This document shows positions 12,936 to 24,632 of a DNA stretch of 42,500 bases, piece after piece; the stretch's first letter is position 1, and each line of letters starts with the position of its first letter. The notes beneath the pieces were generated by a model. It saw only the letters and a program-made list of their open reading frames with translations, did not search any database and was not told where the DNA came from. Made by a program: the position numbers and the translations under genes. This stretch comes from Symbiodinium natans (taxonomy: Eukaryota > Sar > Dinophyceae > Suessiales > Symbiodiniaceae): the NCBI GenBank assembly GCA_905221605.1, contig CAJNDS010000373.1:100001-142500 (forward strand). Direction: 5' to 3'.

Positions 12936-14549
12936 TCAAGACCAGAATGCACAGACACGCACACCAAATGGTGTGAGTGAGTCTTGCGAAGACAAACTTC
13001 GACCTCACCCATGTTGAAGCTTGGTTGAGCTGAAAACACAAAGCATGACAAAGCATAACAGAGCATACTGCTTGTAATGGCCCTCTCTTGCTCACAGCAG
13101 GGGCCTTTTGCACCTTCTCGCTTTGAATTTAAGATTCCGTATCTGCTCTTGTCAACCCTCTGCCTCTCTTCCCGCCTTGTATTGCCGAAAAGTTTGTGTG
13201 AGATACAATAACAAACTGCACAAACGGTCTTTTGTGGGAATCTTGCCTCGCCAGTCGCACCATTCAGCGTCAAGTTGTACAGAACCTTGCCACGTCAGAC
13301 TGCGAATTCATTTCGTGAGCTGGTTCTGATTCTGGATTTGAGGAACGATACTGTAGATAACATGTTGACGTAATTGGCTTGGTAAGACTGGTGGTTGTGT
13401 TGGCTCGACACGTTCATGCAACTTAGAGTGGTCGAGAGCCTGCCTGCTCCTGTTCCAACCCCTGCTTCCCATCCCTCTGCTCCCTCCTCGCCACCACCAC
13501 TACAGTCCCAGTGTGCTGAGGTTGAAAACATTTGAAAACCAACGTCTGCCCTCCCTCTGGCCAGCGCGGATCCCTGCTGAGGCCCTTGCAAACTCGCAGC
13601 CCTCCTCGAGGCCATAGCGCGTTGCAGTTTGCGGTGTCGGCCGAAGCGACACCTCGTCCCCGAGCACAAACCTGAGCAAAATCGCGCCCCTTTCGCATGA
13701 AACGCCGCACTGTTGCGGCTTGTGTCCTGTACGCTGACATTCCTCCCCTAGACATGTGCAAACTTCACAGTTCCACCGACGCAGTAATTTTCTATTTTAA
13801 GTGTTTAGAAGTTTAGGACTTGCTGGCAAAATGCGTGTCGCGACGGGCCCTCTGGCATCTGTGGCCATCAAGTTCATCCTAGCAGCGCACGGTCCTCGTA
13901 CTTGAAAGGGGTGGCAGTTTTGATGCCGCCTGGATCATTGCAGGGCAGGATGCACGTTCAGAAAGCCACAATGCAGATCAACAGGGGCGTGGGGGTTGAG
14001 AATGAGAGCATGTGCGCTTCTTCGAATCGCATCAAGGCTGCGCTCGCACGGGTGGAAGATACAAACCTTAAAGACCGTGATCAAAACAACGAATATGGAT
14101 CATAACCAACGTTCTCAGAGGTTCCAGACGCGCTCAATATGCAGCCTGGCTAACTTACTGTTCAGATGTAGCAGATGCTGCAACACTGTTCGCGGGCTCC
14201 AGATGCTGCAAATGACTGCATTTCTGATTGTTTGCTTCCATGGACGATGGAGACTAACTGCTATGAATTGAATACTTGGTCTGGTTTTTGACTAGATGCA
14301 ATATACGGCGGCTTGCCTTACGCCTCAAACCACCAGTGGAGTGGGAAAGCCATCCCCTACAACAAGAAGTGTAAGAGTCTTATTCTATCTTGGGGACCGG
14401 CAGATTTTGGAGCTCTGTCTACATATACACGTAATCTATGCAGCTGAAAACAAAGCTACGCGAAAAAACTGTAAACAAAGCACGTGCCTACTTTCGAGCA
14501 CATAAGTAGGTGAGCAGGCCTCCACATTTGCAGCAAGCTTCAAGGCTGC

Positions 14550-14796
14550 TCATGCCCTGAATGCGGTGTGTGCTGCAATCCCCTGGCGGCATCTCAAAGC
14601 CTCAGGGCATCCATTCAGAGGGCTTTGAATCATTCCCATGGGTCTCTTGTTGCAATCTCGCTTCTTGAAGAAGAAACCGATATCCTTTAACTCTTCTGCA
14701 GATCGCACACCCATGGGCGGAATGACTAATGCCTCCAGCGCGCAAGTTTTGCCTTTGCTGTCCACCCAACCAGCAATGTCCATGCAAGCGGTGTAC
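14550..14796 (-). CDS. Candidate last exon, unknown protein
   Basis: The frame opens after an acceptor-like TCTTAG|GTACAC, contains an ATG at 14783, and runs 82 codons to a TGA. It has an even, protein-like composition, including M-D-I-A-G-W-V-D-S-K-G-K and E-E-L-K-D-I-G-F-F-F-K-K-R-D. No family was recognised. Same strand as the convincing genes, but isolated in a repeat-rich region; it may be a fragment. Confidence 0.25.
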
Positions 14797-14999
14797 CTAA
14801 GATCACAATCGTGAACGCATCAACGGCCCTCAAACTGCGGCCGCAGGCTTGTGAGCATATTTGTGATACAGCAAACGCAGAGGAGGCATGCAAAATTGTA
14901 TGGCGCACAACTGCGCATTGGACCTCCGAAACCTCCGAAAAGCGAGGAACACGCGGTAATTGTGTTTGACGGACATCCAGCGATGGGGGGGGGAAGGGG

Positions 15000-15115
15000 G
15001 AACTTATGAACGTCAGGTAGCTGCGTTCGTGCGGCACCTGCATGCTCGAGCATTTGCGCCTTCGCGTGCCCACACGCATGTTCGCATGTCCCACATTCGT
15101 GGGCTCGCACGTTGG
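15000..15115. repeat. Degenerate CGTTCGCATGTC-type repeat, copy cluster 1
   Basis: Diverged units such as CGCATGTTCGCATGTCCCAC and CATTCGTGGGCTCGCACG. The same unit types recur in the cluster at 16545-16745. Confidence 0.65.
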
Positions 15116-15119
15116 CTGG

Positions 15120-16440
15120 ACAGCTGAAGAAAGTTTTGAAACGTGCGAAGCAAGAAGGTTTCGCAGGCGAGCGCGCAGGAGAGTTTTGTAACTTAAACGA
15201 GTTTGAAGATGGTTCTTGACATGTTTAAGCACGCAATTTCAACCCAAGTTCGTGTCTTACAAAGTTTTTCACGAAGGTTTAGCATGCGGCTGTTGTTGAA
15301 ATGCATTCTAGAACGGAACTGCTTTAGGATTTTAAGAAGGTTGTTAAAGGTTCTTCCGCAAGTTTCGAACACTTCAGCACGTTTTGACAATGTTGCAAGT
15401 TCTGTTTTGCAGGGTGTTGAGGGAGGGGGACAGTCATTCTTGCTGAAGCTACATTTTGGACAAGGCCTTCTTTGGGGATTGTCTCTCTTCACACCCCCGT
15501 CCCTCCCAGGTCCCTACCACTTCGAGAGGGTTCTGGCCTCCCTGGGAGGGTTTCTTTTCAAGGTGGAACTCTCAAGAGGAGAGTGGGAAAGGAGTAAGGA
15601 CAAACGGTCCTGTTCACCATCTACAAAGCGGGTTGAGCAGGGCGGGGGGAATGGGCGTGGTTGCAAATCAAAGCGAGGAAGGGGGATTGGGGCATGTCAG
15701 CTTTTTCACGAAGCGAAGCTGACGCGTTTCGAGGCAAGCATCTGTCAGGTTTAGAATATGCAAAGCAGGGAGGTGTAGAGATGAGGAAAATTTAAAGGCA
15801 GGCCAAGCATTGACTGGTTTAGGACTGGTTTAGGGGAGGGGGCAAAATACCTTTGCACCTTTTGCCATCGTGCTCGTACCGTGCGGAGACATCGAAAGCT
15901 GTGCCCATCCCATGAGAGCTGCAGCTCCATGGATGTTATTGTCTTTACCGTTCTTTGTTCCTTGTCGTTTCTCGCTTTCCGAGTCAGATACGTTGTTCGT
16001 GACAAACAGGTGTGCCCGGTATTCCTCGGAGACACGCAGCTGCAACTCGAGGAGTCTTAACAGTAAGCTGCCCTGCCTCAAAAATTGAATGCAACTCAGA
16101 GTTCTTGTAAAAGCGTGTTAGTGTTCTTACAAAGGCTTTGTGCGAGGGCTGCAAGATGTTGTGCGCAATGTGTTCAACAAAGTTTCACGCGAGTTTTCCA
16201 GCGGGCCACAGAGGGCCAACAGGTCATTGGGAAGACTTCCGGGCTTTTGAACAATTTTGATAATTCCACGGTATTACACTGCCACACAAAGCTTTTTCAG
16301 GCTGTCAAAGAAGCCTTGTAAGACACGGCGTTAAGATCAATATAGGAGTGGCGATACTTTGAATACGCTACAAGTAGTACCTTTCAAGAGGAGTTTAAGG
16401 GTTGGCGAGCTTCCAGAATTTTGTGAAGGGTTGAGAGGGC
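15120..16440. other. Stretch with low-complexity TTTTG/TTCTTG-rich sequence
   Basis: Around 15120-15420 and again 16090-16330, short words such as AAGTTTT, GTTCTTGCA and AAGGTTTAG recur. They give long open frames full of Leu, Arg, Ser and Val. These are judged repeat-derived rather than genes. Confidence 0.4.
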
Positions 16441-16544
16441 AATTGTATGGAAAGGGCTTCAGACAAGGTTCCACCAAGCCCCAGAAGCCGAGAAGTGCGC
16501 GCGGTGGCTGCATCAGCCTGTAACACGCCTGCGTTTCTGTGCGT

Positions 16545-16745
16545 TGGTATGGCGTCGTATGGCGTGTGGACATGTCTGCGCAGTCACGCTCGCATCCGCC
16601 AGGCGTCGGCACGTTCGCATGTCCGGGTAATGCCGTGCCATGGCGTGCACATTCCGCAAAATGTCTGTGCGTTCGTGGGTCCGCATAGTTACTGGCATGT
16701 TCGCACGGCATGCGCGTTTGCCTCTCTCCGCGTTCGCATGTCTGT
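16545..16745. repeat. Degenerate CGTTCGCATGTC-type repeat, copy cluster 2
   Basis: Units such as CACGTTCGCATGTCCGGGTA, GTGCGTTCGTGGGTCCGCAT and CGCGTTCGCATGTCTG recur every 12 to 30 bp. Open frames here are rich in Arg, Cys, His and Ala on both strands, as expected from the repeat. Confidence 0.75.
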
Positions 16746-16749
16746 CGAG

Positions 16750-18940
16750 GGGCAAGAAACACACTTTTGAAAGACACCGCCTTCTGCTGTTTGCCGAAAC
16801 ATGCCGGAACGTCTACTTCATTCTACTTTACAACCTCGACATAATTATGCGCGGCAACCCACAATTGCACAAACCATACCCTGTTTCGCAGCACTCGAAC
16901 ATCTTCAGGGAGACCTGAAACTTCTCTTGGATACAAAGTGTGCCTTCATACAACATGCATAGGGATCCTGTGAAACACCCATGGTACCAGCACCGTCCCT
17001 CCCAGCTGTCAGATTGGACATGTTCGTTTGGTTGCTTAAGAATAGGGACACTGTCAACTACCCGCCTTAATGCCTTAATAGCTGAACTCCGCTGAACACT
17101 CACCCGTCTGCCGTGGAGGTGCCTGTCATCCCCGGGAAGCTTCTCAAAAGCAGGCTCCCGAACATCGCAGGCCCCATTTCCTTGTGGGCGCGTATGGCGG
17201 TCTTTAATTTAAGAAGCTCCAGGCCGGGGGAGCCCACAATCTTGCGCTTCATCTTGTACCATTTTCTACACTTACTCTCGAAATTTTGCAAGCGAGGCAC
17301 TATTCACTGACTCTCTGGAGCGTTTGCACTGACGGATCTGTGACAATCTATTCCCCAACATGCTTGCGCACCTTGAACAAACTCAGGATGCTCAGAATCT
17401 GGAAGCGGACAGACATGTACAGACGCATGTCGAATGTGGTCGAATTGTGTCGAGGCTCGGATTCGCTCGCAGCCGCTGCAATCCTCCGGCAGCAAACACG
17501 GACATGTCGAACAACAGCGGGCTGCATCAAAAGGCCTCGAATATGCCTTCTTCTTTCCAAAGCCGGGCCCTAAGAAAACTCTGCGAAAGTACACGAACCT
17601 TTAGGGTAGAGGTTGGTCCGCGAATGATATCTTCCATTTATATACCCTGCGCTTCTGCGACATCGTTTTTCTGTGTGGCTGCGAACCACACAATTTCACC
17701 CCCGAGTGCCCCAATTTTGCCCCGACCAAGCATGCGAAGCGAAATGAATGCTTGGTAAAATCAGGTGGTTCGGAATCGATTCTCGAACCGCCCGAAAAAC
17801 AGGTCTTTGCGGAAGCGCCATCGTTTATTTGGGTGGTTGGAAGCGTAGGGCTAAACTCCAGATCAGTGAGATCAAGGGCCACACCACGCGCTTGAAAGCA
17901 GAGGATCTGACCTTGAGAAAACTCGACCTTGCAGCAGATGAGGAGCTGGTACGCCATGGTACCCCGTAAAAATCTACTGGCATGCCCAAACAGGCTGGTG
18001 CACGCCGGGATCGGGGAGCCAGGGTGTGCCGAATAAATCAAGACACATTCCGCCAGCATACCTAAAGCAGCTTGTCCAGGAGCACTGACGCAAACCGAAG
18101 TTCTGAAATTGGGCTCCGGTCTCTATTAGAAGCTGGGTTTCTATGGGTTTATTCTTCTTCGCTGGTGTCTGGTGTGTCCTGGGGCACTGCATGGCAACTG
18201 GTCTGGCTAGTGCAAAGTTCCTGGGTTGACTTTTTTGCTGGGATGTGGCCGTCTCGGGCGTGGTCAGTGTAGTCGTGGTTTTACAGCTGCGCTGGCATGT
18301 CAGATTCTGCCCGCGTGCGGTCACCGACAGCTGCACGTGCAAGCGCAGCCATGCAAACACAGGGTTGAGGTATCTGTTCATCAGGGAGGACCCCTCAATA
18401 CAAAACCCAGGACGACCCTCCAATACATGCCAAGGCAGGATGTGTACCCTGATCGGGCTGCCAATAATTGTTTAGGGCATTCAGTGGTCGCATTGGTTGT
18501 CGTATGTTGTTGCGTCTTTCCCCCCAGATCTCTGCAGTAGTTCCTGGCTCGGGCTGCAGCAGCCTAGCTCAGCGGGCCCATCCCAGCGGAACCACGTGAC
18601 GGATGTGTGGTGCGGTGGGCACCTCCCGAAAGCACGAACTGCTTGGGTTCTCGATGTGGCGAGTTTGACGGAGTTTACAATGTTTACGTGAGTTTTCCCC
18701 ATCAGCCCTATCAGATTATCATTCCAGAACTGGGCATCCTTGACAGACCACAAAGCTCTAGAATTGATATAGGCCGTGCAAGCATATGTTAGGTAGAGGG
18801 GTTGAATTTGGCTGAAGGTTGGAACAGTCGGCACATTGGGCGCCCAGTAAATTCCGTTACCTTCTGAGTTGAAACACCTCGAATCGAAGCCATGAACACC
18901 GCACAGCACCTTCTTTCACATTCGCTTGGCGGTACAAGCT
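16750..18940. other. Gene-poor stretch
   Basis: No gene can be supported. The longest minus-strand frames (17601-18059 and 18481-18909) have no recognisable motif or splice boundaries. A near-perfect 23-bp palindrome (GGTTCGGAATCGATTCTCGAA plus CC) lies near 17767. Confidence 0.35.
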
Positions 18941-18955
18941 TTGCACGCCAATGAT

Positions 18956-19144
18956 TCAAAACCTTCCCCGAATGACGATCAATCTCTCACTCTTTCCGAC
19001 ACTCTGCTCTGCCTTCCCGAAGACTGCGCCGCTGAATGATCGACCACCTTTGCCACCTTTGCCTGCATCTTTAGCTTGCAAGGTGTGATCGTACTGTGGC
19101 TTGCCGGGATCGCAGTTGGAACAAGTCGGCACTACTGAGTCCTT
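18956..19144 (-). CDS. Candidate last exon, Gly/Lys/Ser-rich protein
   Basis: After the good acceptor TGTCTCTGCAG|AAGGAC the frame is open for 62 codons to a TGA. It contains D-P-G-K-P-Q-Y-D-H, a G-K-G-G-K-G-G-R cluster and S-V-G-K-S-E-R. The P-G-x-x-x-Y and G-K-x-x-R elements loosely recall STPGR/SHIPPO repeats of axonemal proteins, but a single poor match is not enough to name it. No upstream exon was identified. Confidence 0.3.
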   Translation of the reverse strand, partial: KDSVVPTCSNCDPGKPQYDHTLQAKDAGKGGKGGRSFSGAVFGKAEQSVGKSERLIVIRGRF

Positions 19145-19952
19145 CTGCAGAGACATTGGACAAACTATGTTGTTAACACGCATATACGTGGATCGGACTT
19201 TCCAGGTTGGACACCTTCCCCTCCGAGGTTCCTCGGTTCCTTCATGTGGCTTCGTAAGGAGTGCAGTTCAAGCCAAGAAGCACCAATTCCTTTCACCAGG
19301 GCAAGCCCCTTTTTATTTCTTTTGCGTTGCGTCTCCAATGTTGCAAGGCGAGTGAGCCTGTCCAGCCGCTCATGGCTGGGGTACAACATGCCTGAAACAT
19401 AGCGCCTGCCTACCCACGAAGTGCACCGATGCAACAGCATGGCAGGTCAGGGCCTCACCTGTGACTGAAAAATCTTACCTGTACCCCACAAGAGCTTTCA
19501 GAAGCCGAATGCCTAGGCAGGCCTAGCCTGCTTAGCATATCTGAATTATTCGAGACATGGGGCACGCAGCGAGACACCAGGCCTCCGTCACTGCGTGGGC
19601 GAGGGACAAGGCCTGAAAGCTGCCCAACTTGCACCAACTTGCACAACAAATCCCAACAGGGGGATGTCTCATTTGATTACTTCTCATGTCGTCGCATTCC
19701 TTGGAACCACATCCTGTCCCCCAGCAACAGCCAAATCAATGAACAAAATTGGAGTGGTTCATCCGGGTAAGGTCTACGTGTGACGAAAACACCGGTGTCT
19801 ACAAAAGTCGGCACGACAAAGTATGCCAGAAGGGCTTTTTGAATGTTGGAGTGATGTTGGTGAAGGGGCAGGCGACGAGCTGTCGAAAGAAACCTTTGAA
19901 AGTGACATTGCAGGCCCTTTTTCAGACATGCAGGGTTATGTAGGGGCTCCTA

Positions 19953-20068
19953 TCAGGAAAATTTGGTGAACCATTGCCCAACGGAGCATGTCTCCTTCAA
20001 CGGTTCTACTTTTCCTTGCCGGCGCTGCTCCTTTGCAAGGGTGGTGATGTTGTGAGCTACGGCATGCC
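19953..20068 (-). CDS. Candidate last exon, unknown protein
   Basis: A 116-nt exon candidate follows ATTGAGCAG|GG and encodes 37 residues and a TGA stop. It includes N-I-T-T-L-A-K-E-Q-R-R-Q-G-K-V-E, charged and helical in composition and unlike the other two frames. The strand agrees with the gene cluster. The protein family is not recognised and upstream exons were not identified, so this rests on composition and one acceptor-like site. Confidence 0.3.
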
Positions 20069-20099
20069 CTGCTCAATATTATGCTTTGCCCTGGGCTGA

Positions 20100-22170
20100 C
20101 TGATGTTCCATGTCTGTTGTCAGTCCGGCAGATCAACACCCAGTGTCCGGAACATGAAGTCAGACAATTGAACGTGCCGAATTTAAGCCATACGTCAGCA
20201 CGCGGAAGAAAACGAACCAAGCAGGATTCCCGCAGTCATGGCGAAGGAACAGGGATCAGAGCTCGGAAACCTCACAATTGAATTTCATGCAATTCCACTT
20301 TAAACATGCCCAAGCCTGAGGGGCTTTCGACCATATGGACTACACCACAAGGGCTACAGTAGCGTGCCAGAAGCAGTTTGCAAACGGCTCTACGAAGCGT
20401 ATAACCTGACAACTAGACCTCGACCAAGTTTCAGAGAAACTCATCTCGTAAAAATGTAATGAAAATCAAAAAGCTGTCGCGTCGGCGGCTCGCGATGTTT
20501 CGCACCCTTCGAACCTTAGCTGCTTGGGGCGTGCAGAGGCTACTGCTGACTGTGATCTACACACCCATGCTGGCCCATGATGCCAGCACCCATACCTCCA
20601 AGTCGAGGCCACGGACACGAACCATCGCAAACCGAGTTCTATTTGACCACGAATTTGCTCCAGTCAGTCGTGCGTGCAAACGGGGCACAGCTCTGCCGAT
20701 CTGAAGGAAGCTGATGCATTGTGCGCCTGAGTAACACGTGAGAAGCATTGTGCCACAGCTGTGCACTTGGCCGATCGTGGGTCAAGTTTGCTTTTTTCAT
20801 GCAGTGGGTCATTACTCAGTACTGACTAAGCCTTGAAAGTGTCAAGTCGCTTCACGCGCATCATCCGACTGCAGGGTAACAATTGTCGGCACCTCAGTTC
20901 AAATCCAGTCCTCCACAGAGAGCATATGAAAACATGGACCGCGCCGGACAAGCAGAAAACATGCAACTTTGATCTATGTTTGTCTGCGATTCAGCCACCT
21001 CTGGCTGGCGGCCTTGACCTTCAAGGCGTTCGATTTTGCCTAGGTCAGCTGTTGAATCTTGGCGAGCCCATGGTTCCCTCAATGCTTCTTTGTGCAAGTT
21101 GGCCGCGGGCTGCCGAATGCTTCTTGAGAACAAGACGACAGAAAGGACAACATAACGCAGTAAAAAATCGGTCCATCATTCGGCTCTCCATGCAACCGTT
21201 CATTCCCGGCTCCAAAAGTATCCGCACTAGCTGGTACCTTAACAGTACATATTATTACTAGCCCTGGAAACCGTCTCAGATGAACGAATGAACGAAGTGA
21301 ATGGGCTCAACAACAGGTACGTTAGGGGCCCTTTAACACATTTATGAACATATTTCCGCATGAACAAAGTAAACGCGTGAAACAAGTGAGCGAAGCGAAT
21401 GCTGCAGACCATACAATTTAATAATGGAAATATGAGGACAGAGGGATGCATAATTTCCATATTACATTTGAAGCTTTTAGGAAAGGACAATATGAATATT
21501 CGAGGTGTCGAGCCGCCGATTCGAGCTCAAGATCTGAAAATCTTGGTCGGAGATGCCTTGGGAAGCTGACGATATGGATTTTCGAGATTAGCTAATTTAG
21601 TGTCTGTTAGTCATAGCCGAGAGACTTAACTGAACTTTCAAGACGGAGGACTTGAATTGAAGCTGAACCTCGAGCCCATATCAAATTTGGTGTACTGTGC
21701 ATGACCATGACGGTTCTCCCCGAATGTAAAAATCATGTGTTTGCGTGCACGCAGTAGCGTGTGTGCGTGTTCTGCTTCCTCCTTTCAGCTGCGGACTTGG
21801 ACTTGGCAAGCACGGCAAGTGCCCTTGCACTTCCTGTCGGGGTCTCGCCATGCCCATTGGGATTGCTGCCGCTGCCACTGCCCTTCCACACAGTTGTCGG
21901 AGGTAGACAAGGGCGAAGCAGCAGGAACCGCGTGCTGAAGCCCAGCCAAAGGAGGCACAACACAGCAACGGTCGGCGCACTCAGCACAGTCAACAAGGCA
22001 TTATCTACATGATAGAGAGAGAGAGGGACAGAAAGAGAAAAACACAACATAAGCCCTAAAAAGAGAGAGCGAGAGAGCCGCCCGCACATAATTACCAAAA
22101 TAAACAAGTAACGCAACAAAAGGAAGGGCCCAGGTTGCAAAATCAAAATGTGTAAGTCTCTTCTTTGAAA
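20100..22170. other. Region without a firm gene
   Basis: Short overlapping frames only. A GA-rich stretch lies at 22013-22075. Minus-strand sequence near 21020-21060 and 20640-20590 has some protein-like composition, but no family or splice chain could be supported. Confidence 0.4.
22013..22075. repeat. GA microsatellite
   Basis: Two GAGAGA stretches flank an A-rich linker. Confidence 0.85.
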
Positions 22171-22177
22171 AACGTAC

Positions 22178-22940
22178 CTCGAAGTGCGCCATCATTGACT
22201 TTCGAAAGTGATACAGTCCAGTATCATCATCCCAGAACAGCTCGAAACCATGTGCCCGAAGCCGCAACCATAAGCCTTCAGCGTGAGGAGCTCTCCAGAC
22301 GCTCCAGCAGCTGCGCGGCCTTGGCTGGTCTGGGGTTCCCCACTATGGGCTCCAGGATTCCAAATGTCTGCATAAAGCCCAAAACTCGTCAATGACCCGT
22401 CCTGCCTTCTGCTCGAAACGCTGGGACACTTCGGATTCCTGAAAAAGCCCAGTTGATGTAGCGAGGAAGGGCAGGAAGGGCGAACCGGTCGTCAACCACT
22501 CGTGAAGCGGTGCCTGGGAGCCGGTCTGCACTTTGGCATGGTCCTGTTGCTTTAAGAGCTCAGCCATGTGCTACATGACGAAGTGGGCAGGAAGGACAGG
22601 CGAACAAGTATAGAGCAAATGAATAGCTGATGGACATGTGCTGGCGGGCTCCTGGATAATCTTCCATGACTGCACGCCAAGGCAGAGAAGCACGCTCAAT
22701 ACCTGCCGTGAAAACCACGCGTCTGATGTTAGCAATGTCGGCAAGCTTTGTCAAACAACTTGATTCCGAGGAGCCACATTGTTGGAAGTTCGCTTCCTGC
22801 AACAGGAAGCGTTGCTGACTCTAAGGTCTGAGTGGTTCCTGCACCGCCAACATGTGCCAACAACACACAGGCACTGGTTCATTCACTTCATCCAAGGTGC
22901 ATTGGTGCAGAGCTCCGCTGGAAGCATCTGAATCTGACAT
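22178..22940 (-). CDS. Possible TBC-domain (Rab-GAP-like) gene, 5' part or relic
   Basis: ATG at 22940 opens 24 codons ending at donor CCT|GTGTGT (22869). After 72 bp the acceptor TGTTGCAG|GAAGCG (22796) continues in phase. That second exon contains I-R-R-V-V-F-T-A-G-I-E-R-A-S-L and D-Y-P-G-A-R, which resembles the first helix of TBC domains, where R-x-x-V-F-x-G-G-I and an L-x-G-x-Y-P motif are usual. TBC proteins activate Rab GTP hydrolysis in membrane traffic. Further minus-strand pieces follow: one near 22455-22380 (after TTTTTCAG), one near 22364-22265 and one at 22310-22178 ending at the strong donor GAG|GTACGT. They lie in conflicting frames, so alternative exons or frameshifts are present. 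The rest of a TBC domain was not found. It may be a live gene with unclear exons or a decaying one; the family call is tentative. Confidence 0.35.
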
Positions 22941-23092
22941 GATGACAAGAAGCCGGTCTTGGGCCAGCTTCGCTGCGGCAATTTGGACAGAGGATGGCAA
23001 TCACAGAAGTGCAAGCTACGGTCCAAAGGTTAACATCAGTTGAGCAACTGCCAAAACCGGCTGGTGGTGCTAATGGACGCAACGTGAGGGGC

Positions 23093-23263
23093 GTCGCTTT
23101 CAAGTGTTCCCATCGGTTTACCGGGTTTTAGCATCAATCATCCACGCTTGATGTCTGCAGGTGTCGCTTTGGGAAAATCAAGGCTATGGCACACCCAAAC
23201 GGCTCATTCACTCAGGGCTGTCGCTTTTCAAGTGTTCCCATCGCTTTACAGGGTTTTGGGCAT
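23093..23263. repeat. Local direct duplication of a 42-44 bp segment
   Basis: The segment starting GTCGCTTTCAAGTGTTCCCA at 23093-23134 recurs at 23220-23263 with a few changes. A third short piece (GTGTCGCTTT) is at 23161. The copies are 127 bp apart. Confidence 0.9.
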
Positions 23264-23299
23264 TCGTGTCCACCCCTTACTTACTTGAATGGCTGGGGG

Positions 23300-24630
23300 T
23301 TTTGGCGCTTGCTGAGCTGTCTTCCACGGTTCAACACTCTGGAAGGAAGCACGATCCCACCAAATCCTCACTCGTCTCATTGTGGTTGAGCCCCCCCCCC
23401 CCCCCTCCCTCCCCCGCCCCCCACATTCCCGCACGAATGAAAGTCACGGGAATGACGTAGTGGCTATGTTGCAGGCTACTGATTACAAAATGACGGGGCC
23501 CACATTCGCGCACATTCATGAGCTCTTCCGGCTTTTCCATCTCGGTCTCTCTTTGGCAGGCTTCGCCGTCATGCAAGCCGAGATCACTCGCGGAGTGCAA
23601 TGTCGTGCACCTGCAAGGTCGGTCTCAGCCCTGCTCAAGTCCTTTGCTCTTTCTGCGCCGCAGCAATCCGCTTGCATGCATGAACAACGGGAACCGACCC
23701 TTTGATCACCGTGAACAAGAGTATAGGCATGGTTTATGGCCAACATCGGCCAACGTACTGCCTGATGCTTTGCAATACTCCGTACTCTGGCATTCTATAC
23801 TTTCCCGGTCGTTTTGAGAGCTTCTTCTTCGAATTGTGCCATGCGATTCATGATGTGCACTGCAGCACACTCGCGGCAAGGCTTGTGCTATCTTACTCGT
23901 GGCCGGGTGAGTAGAACGACTACGGCCGCGGATGCGGAGCATTCCGGTGATATCCCGAGCGCTCGGGGGGATACATCAAGGCCCCTGGCACTTGGACCAT
24001 GTCGAGTCGCGAGCATTTTCGCTTTGGCGCAAATTCACCCATGTTGCGAATTTCAGAAGCCCAGGCCCGCAGTGTTTGGAGGACAGGTTGCACGGTGCCT
24101 TGGTTGAAGTTCACACTCTCAGATCCAAAACTGACGCAGTGTTCACGACATGTATAGGAAGCCCTGTTGGAAGCAGGATGCAAAGCAAAAGCAAGCAAGA
24201 GCAAGCAAGTAGCCGCTTTAGTAGCCTGAGCCCACGAACCATACAGACTCCTCCAGCTTGCAGAAAAGAAGCTTCGCCATCGGGCCACAAACACGCGCAA
24301 GTATCGCTACGTTGAGCCCTGCAAAGTCTGAGCCAGCATGCACATGATTAGAGTACAGCAGTAGCCGAAGTCATGCTGACACGATCAAATGCACACTGTC
24401 ATGGTAGATGGTAGGTGTCTGGACGCTGCAATCCAAACTCGCTGCGGGAATCGCCCCTTTGTCATCATTCAAACCAATGCCAGAACATCACACGTACCAT
24501 ACAGGTCGATGCCGTGGTTTGTCCGGCGACAAAAGACTGTCACAAAACTATCGATCGGAACCAACTACTTGGTAATCTGTTCCGCTGGCTGCATTCGCGA
24601 TGCAGCGAGGACTTTGGCACATCCGTGGAC
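23300..24630. other. Spacer downstream of ADH, no firm gene
   Basis: No gene can be supported. Minus-strand stretches near 24125-24010 (F-N-Q-G-T-V-Q-P-V-L-Q-T-L-R) and near 23865-23818 (M-N-R-M-A-Q-F-E-E-E-A-L) look protein-like and could be exons, but they could not be joined or named. Confidence 0.4.
23391..23425. repeat. C15 run and C-rich tract
   Basis: Homopolymer run of 15 C at 23391-23405, followed by CCCTCCC repeats. Confidence 0.95.
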
Positions 24631-24632
24631 GC

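Noticed and set aside
15203-15754. 183-codon plus-strand open frame
   Set aside because: Its first half is low-complexity TTTTG/AAGTTT-rich sequence and its second half is purine-rich; no motif was found.
17760-17795. tRNA T-arm or SINE B-box
   Set aside because: The GGTTCG..CGAACC sequence is a short palindrome; no acceptor stem or A-box could be matched around it.
20890-20935. tRNA-like GTTCAAATCC
   Set aside because: The stems needed for a T-arm and cloverleaf are absent.
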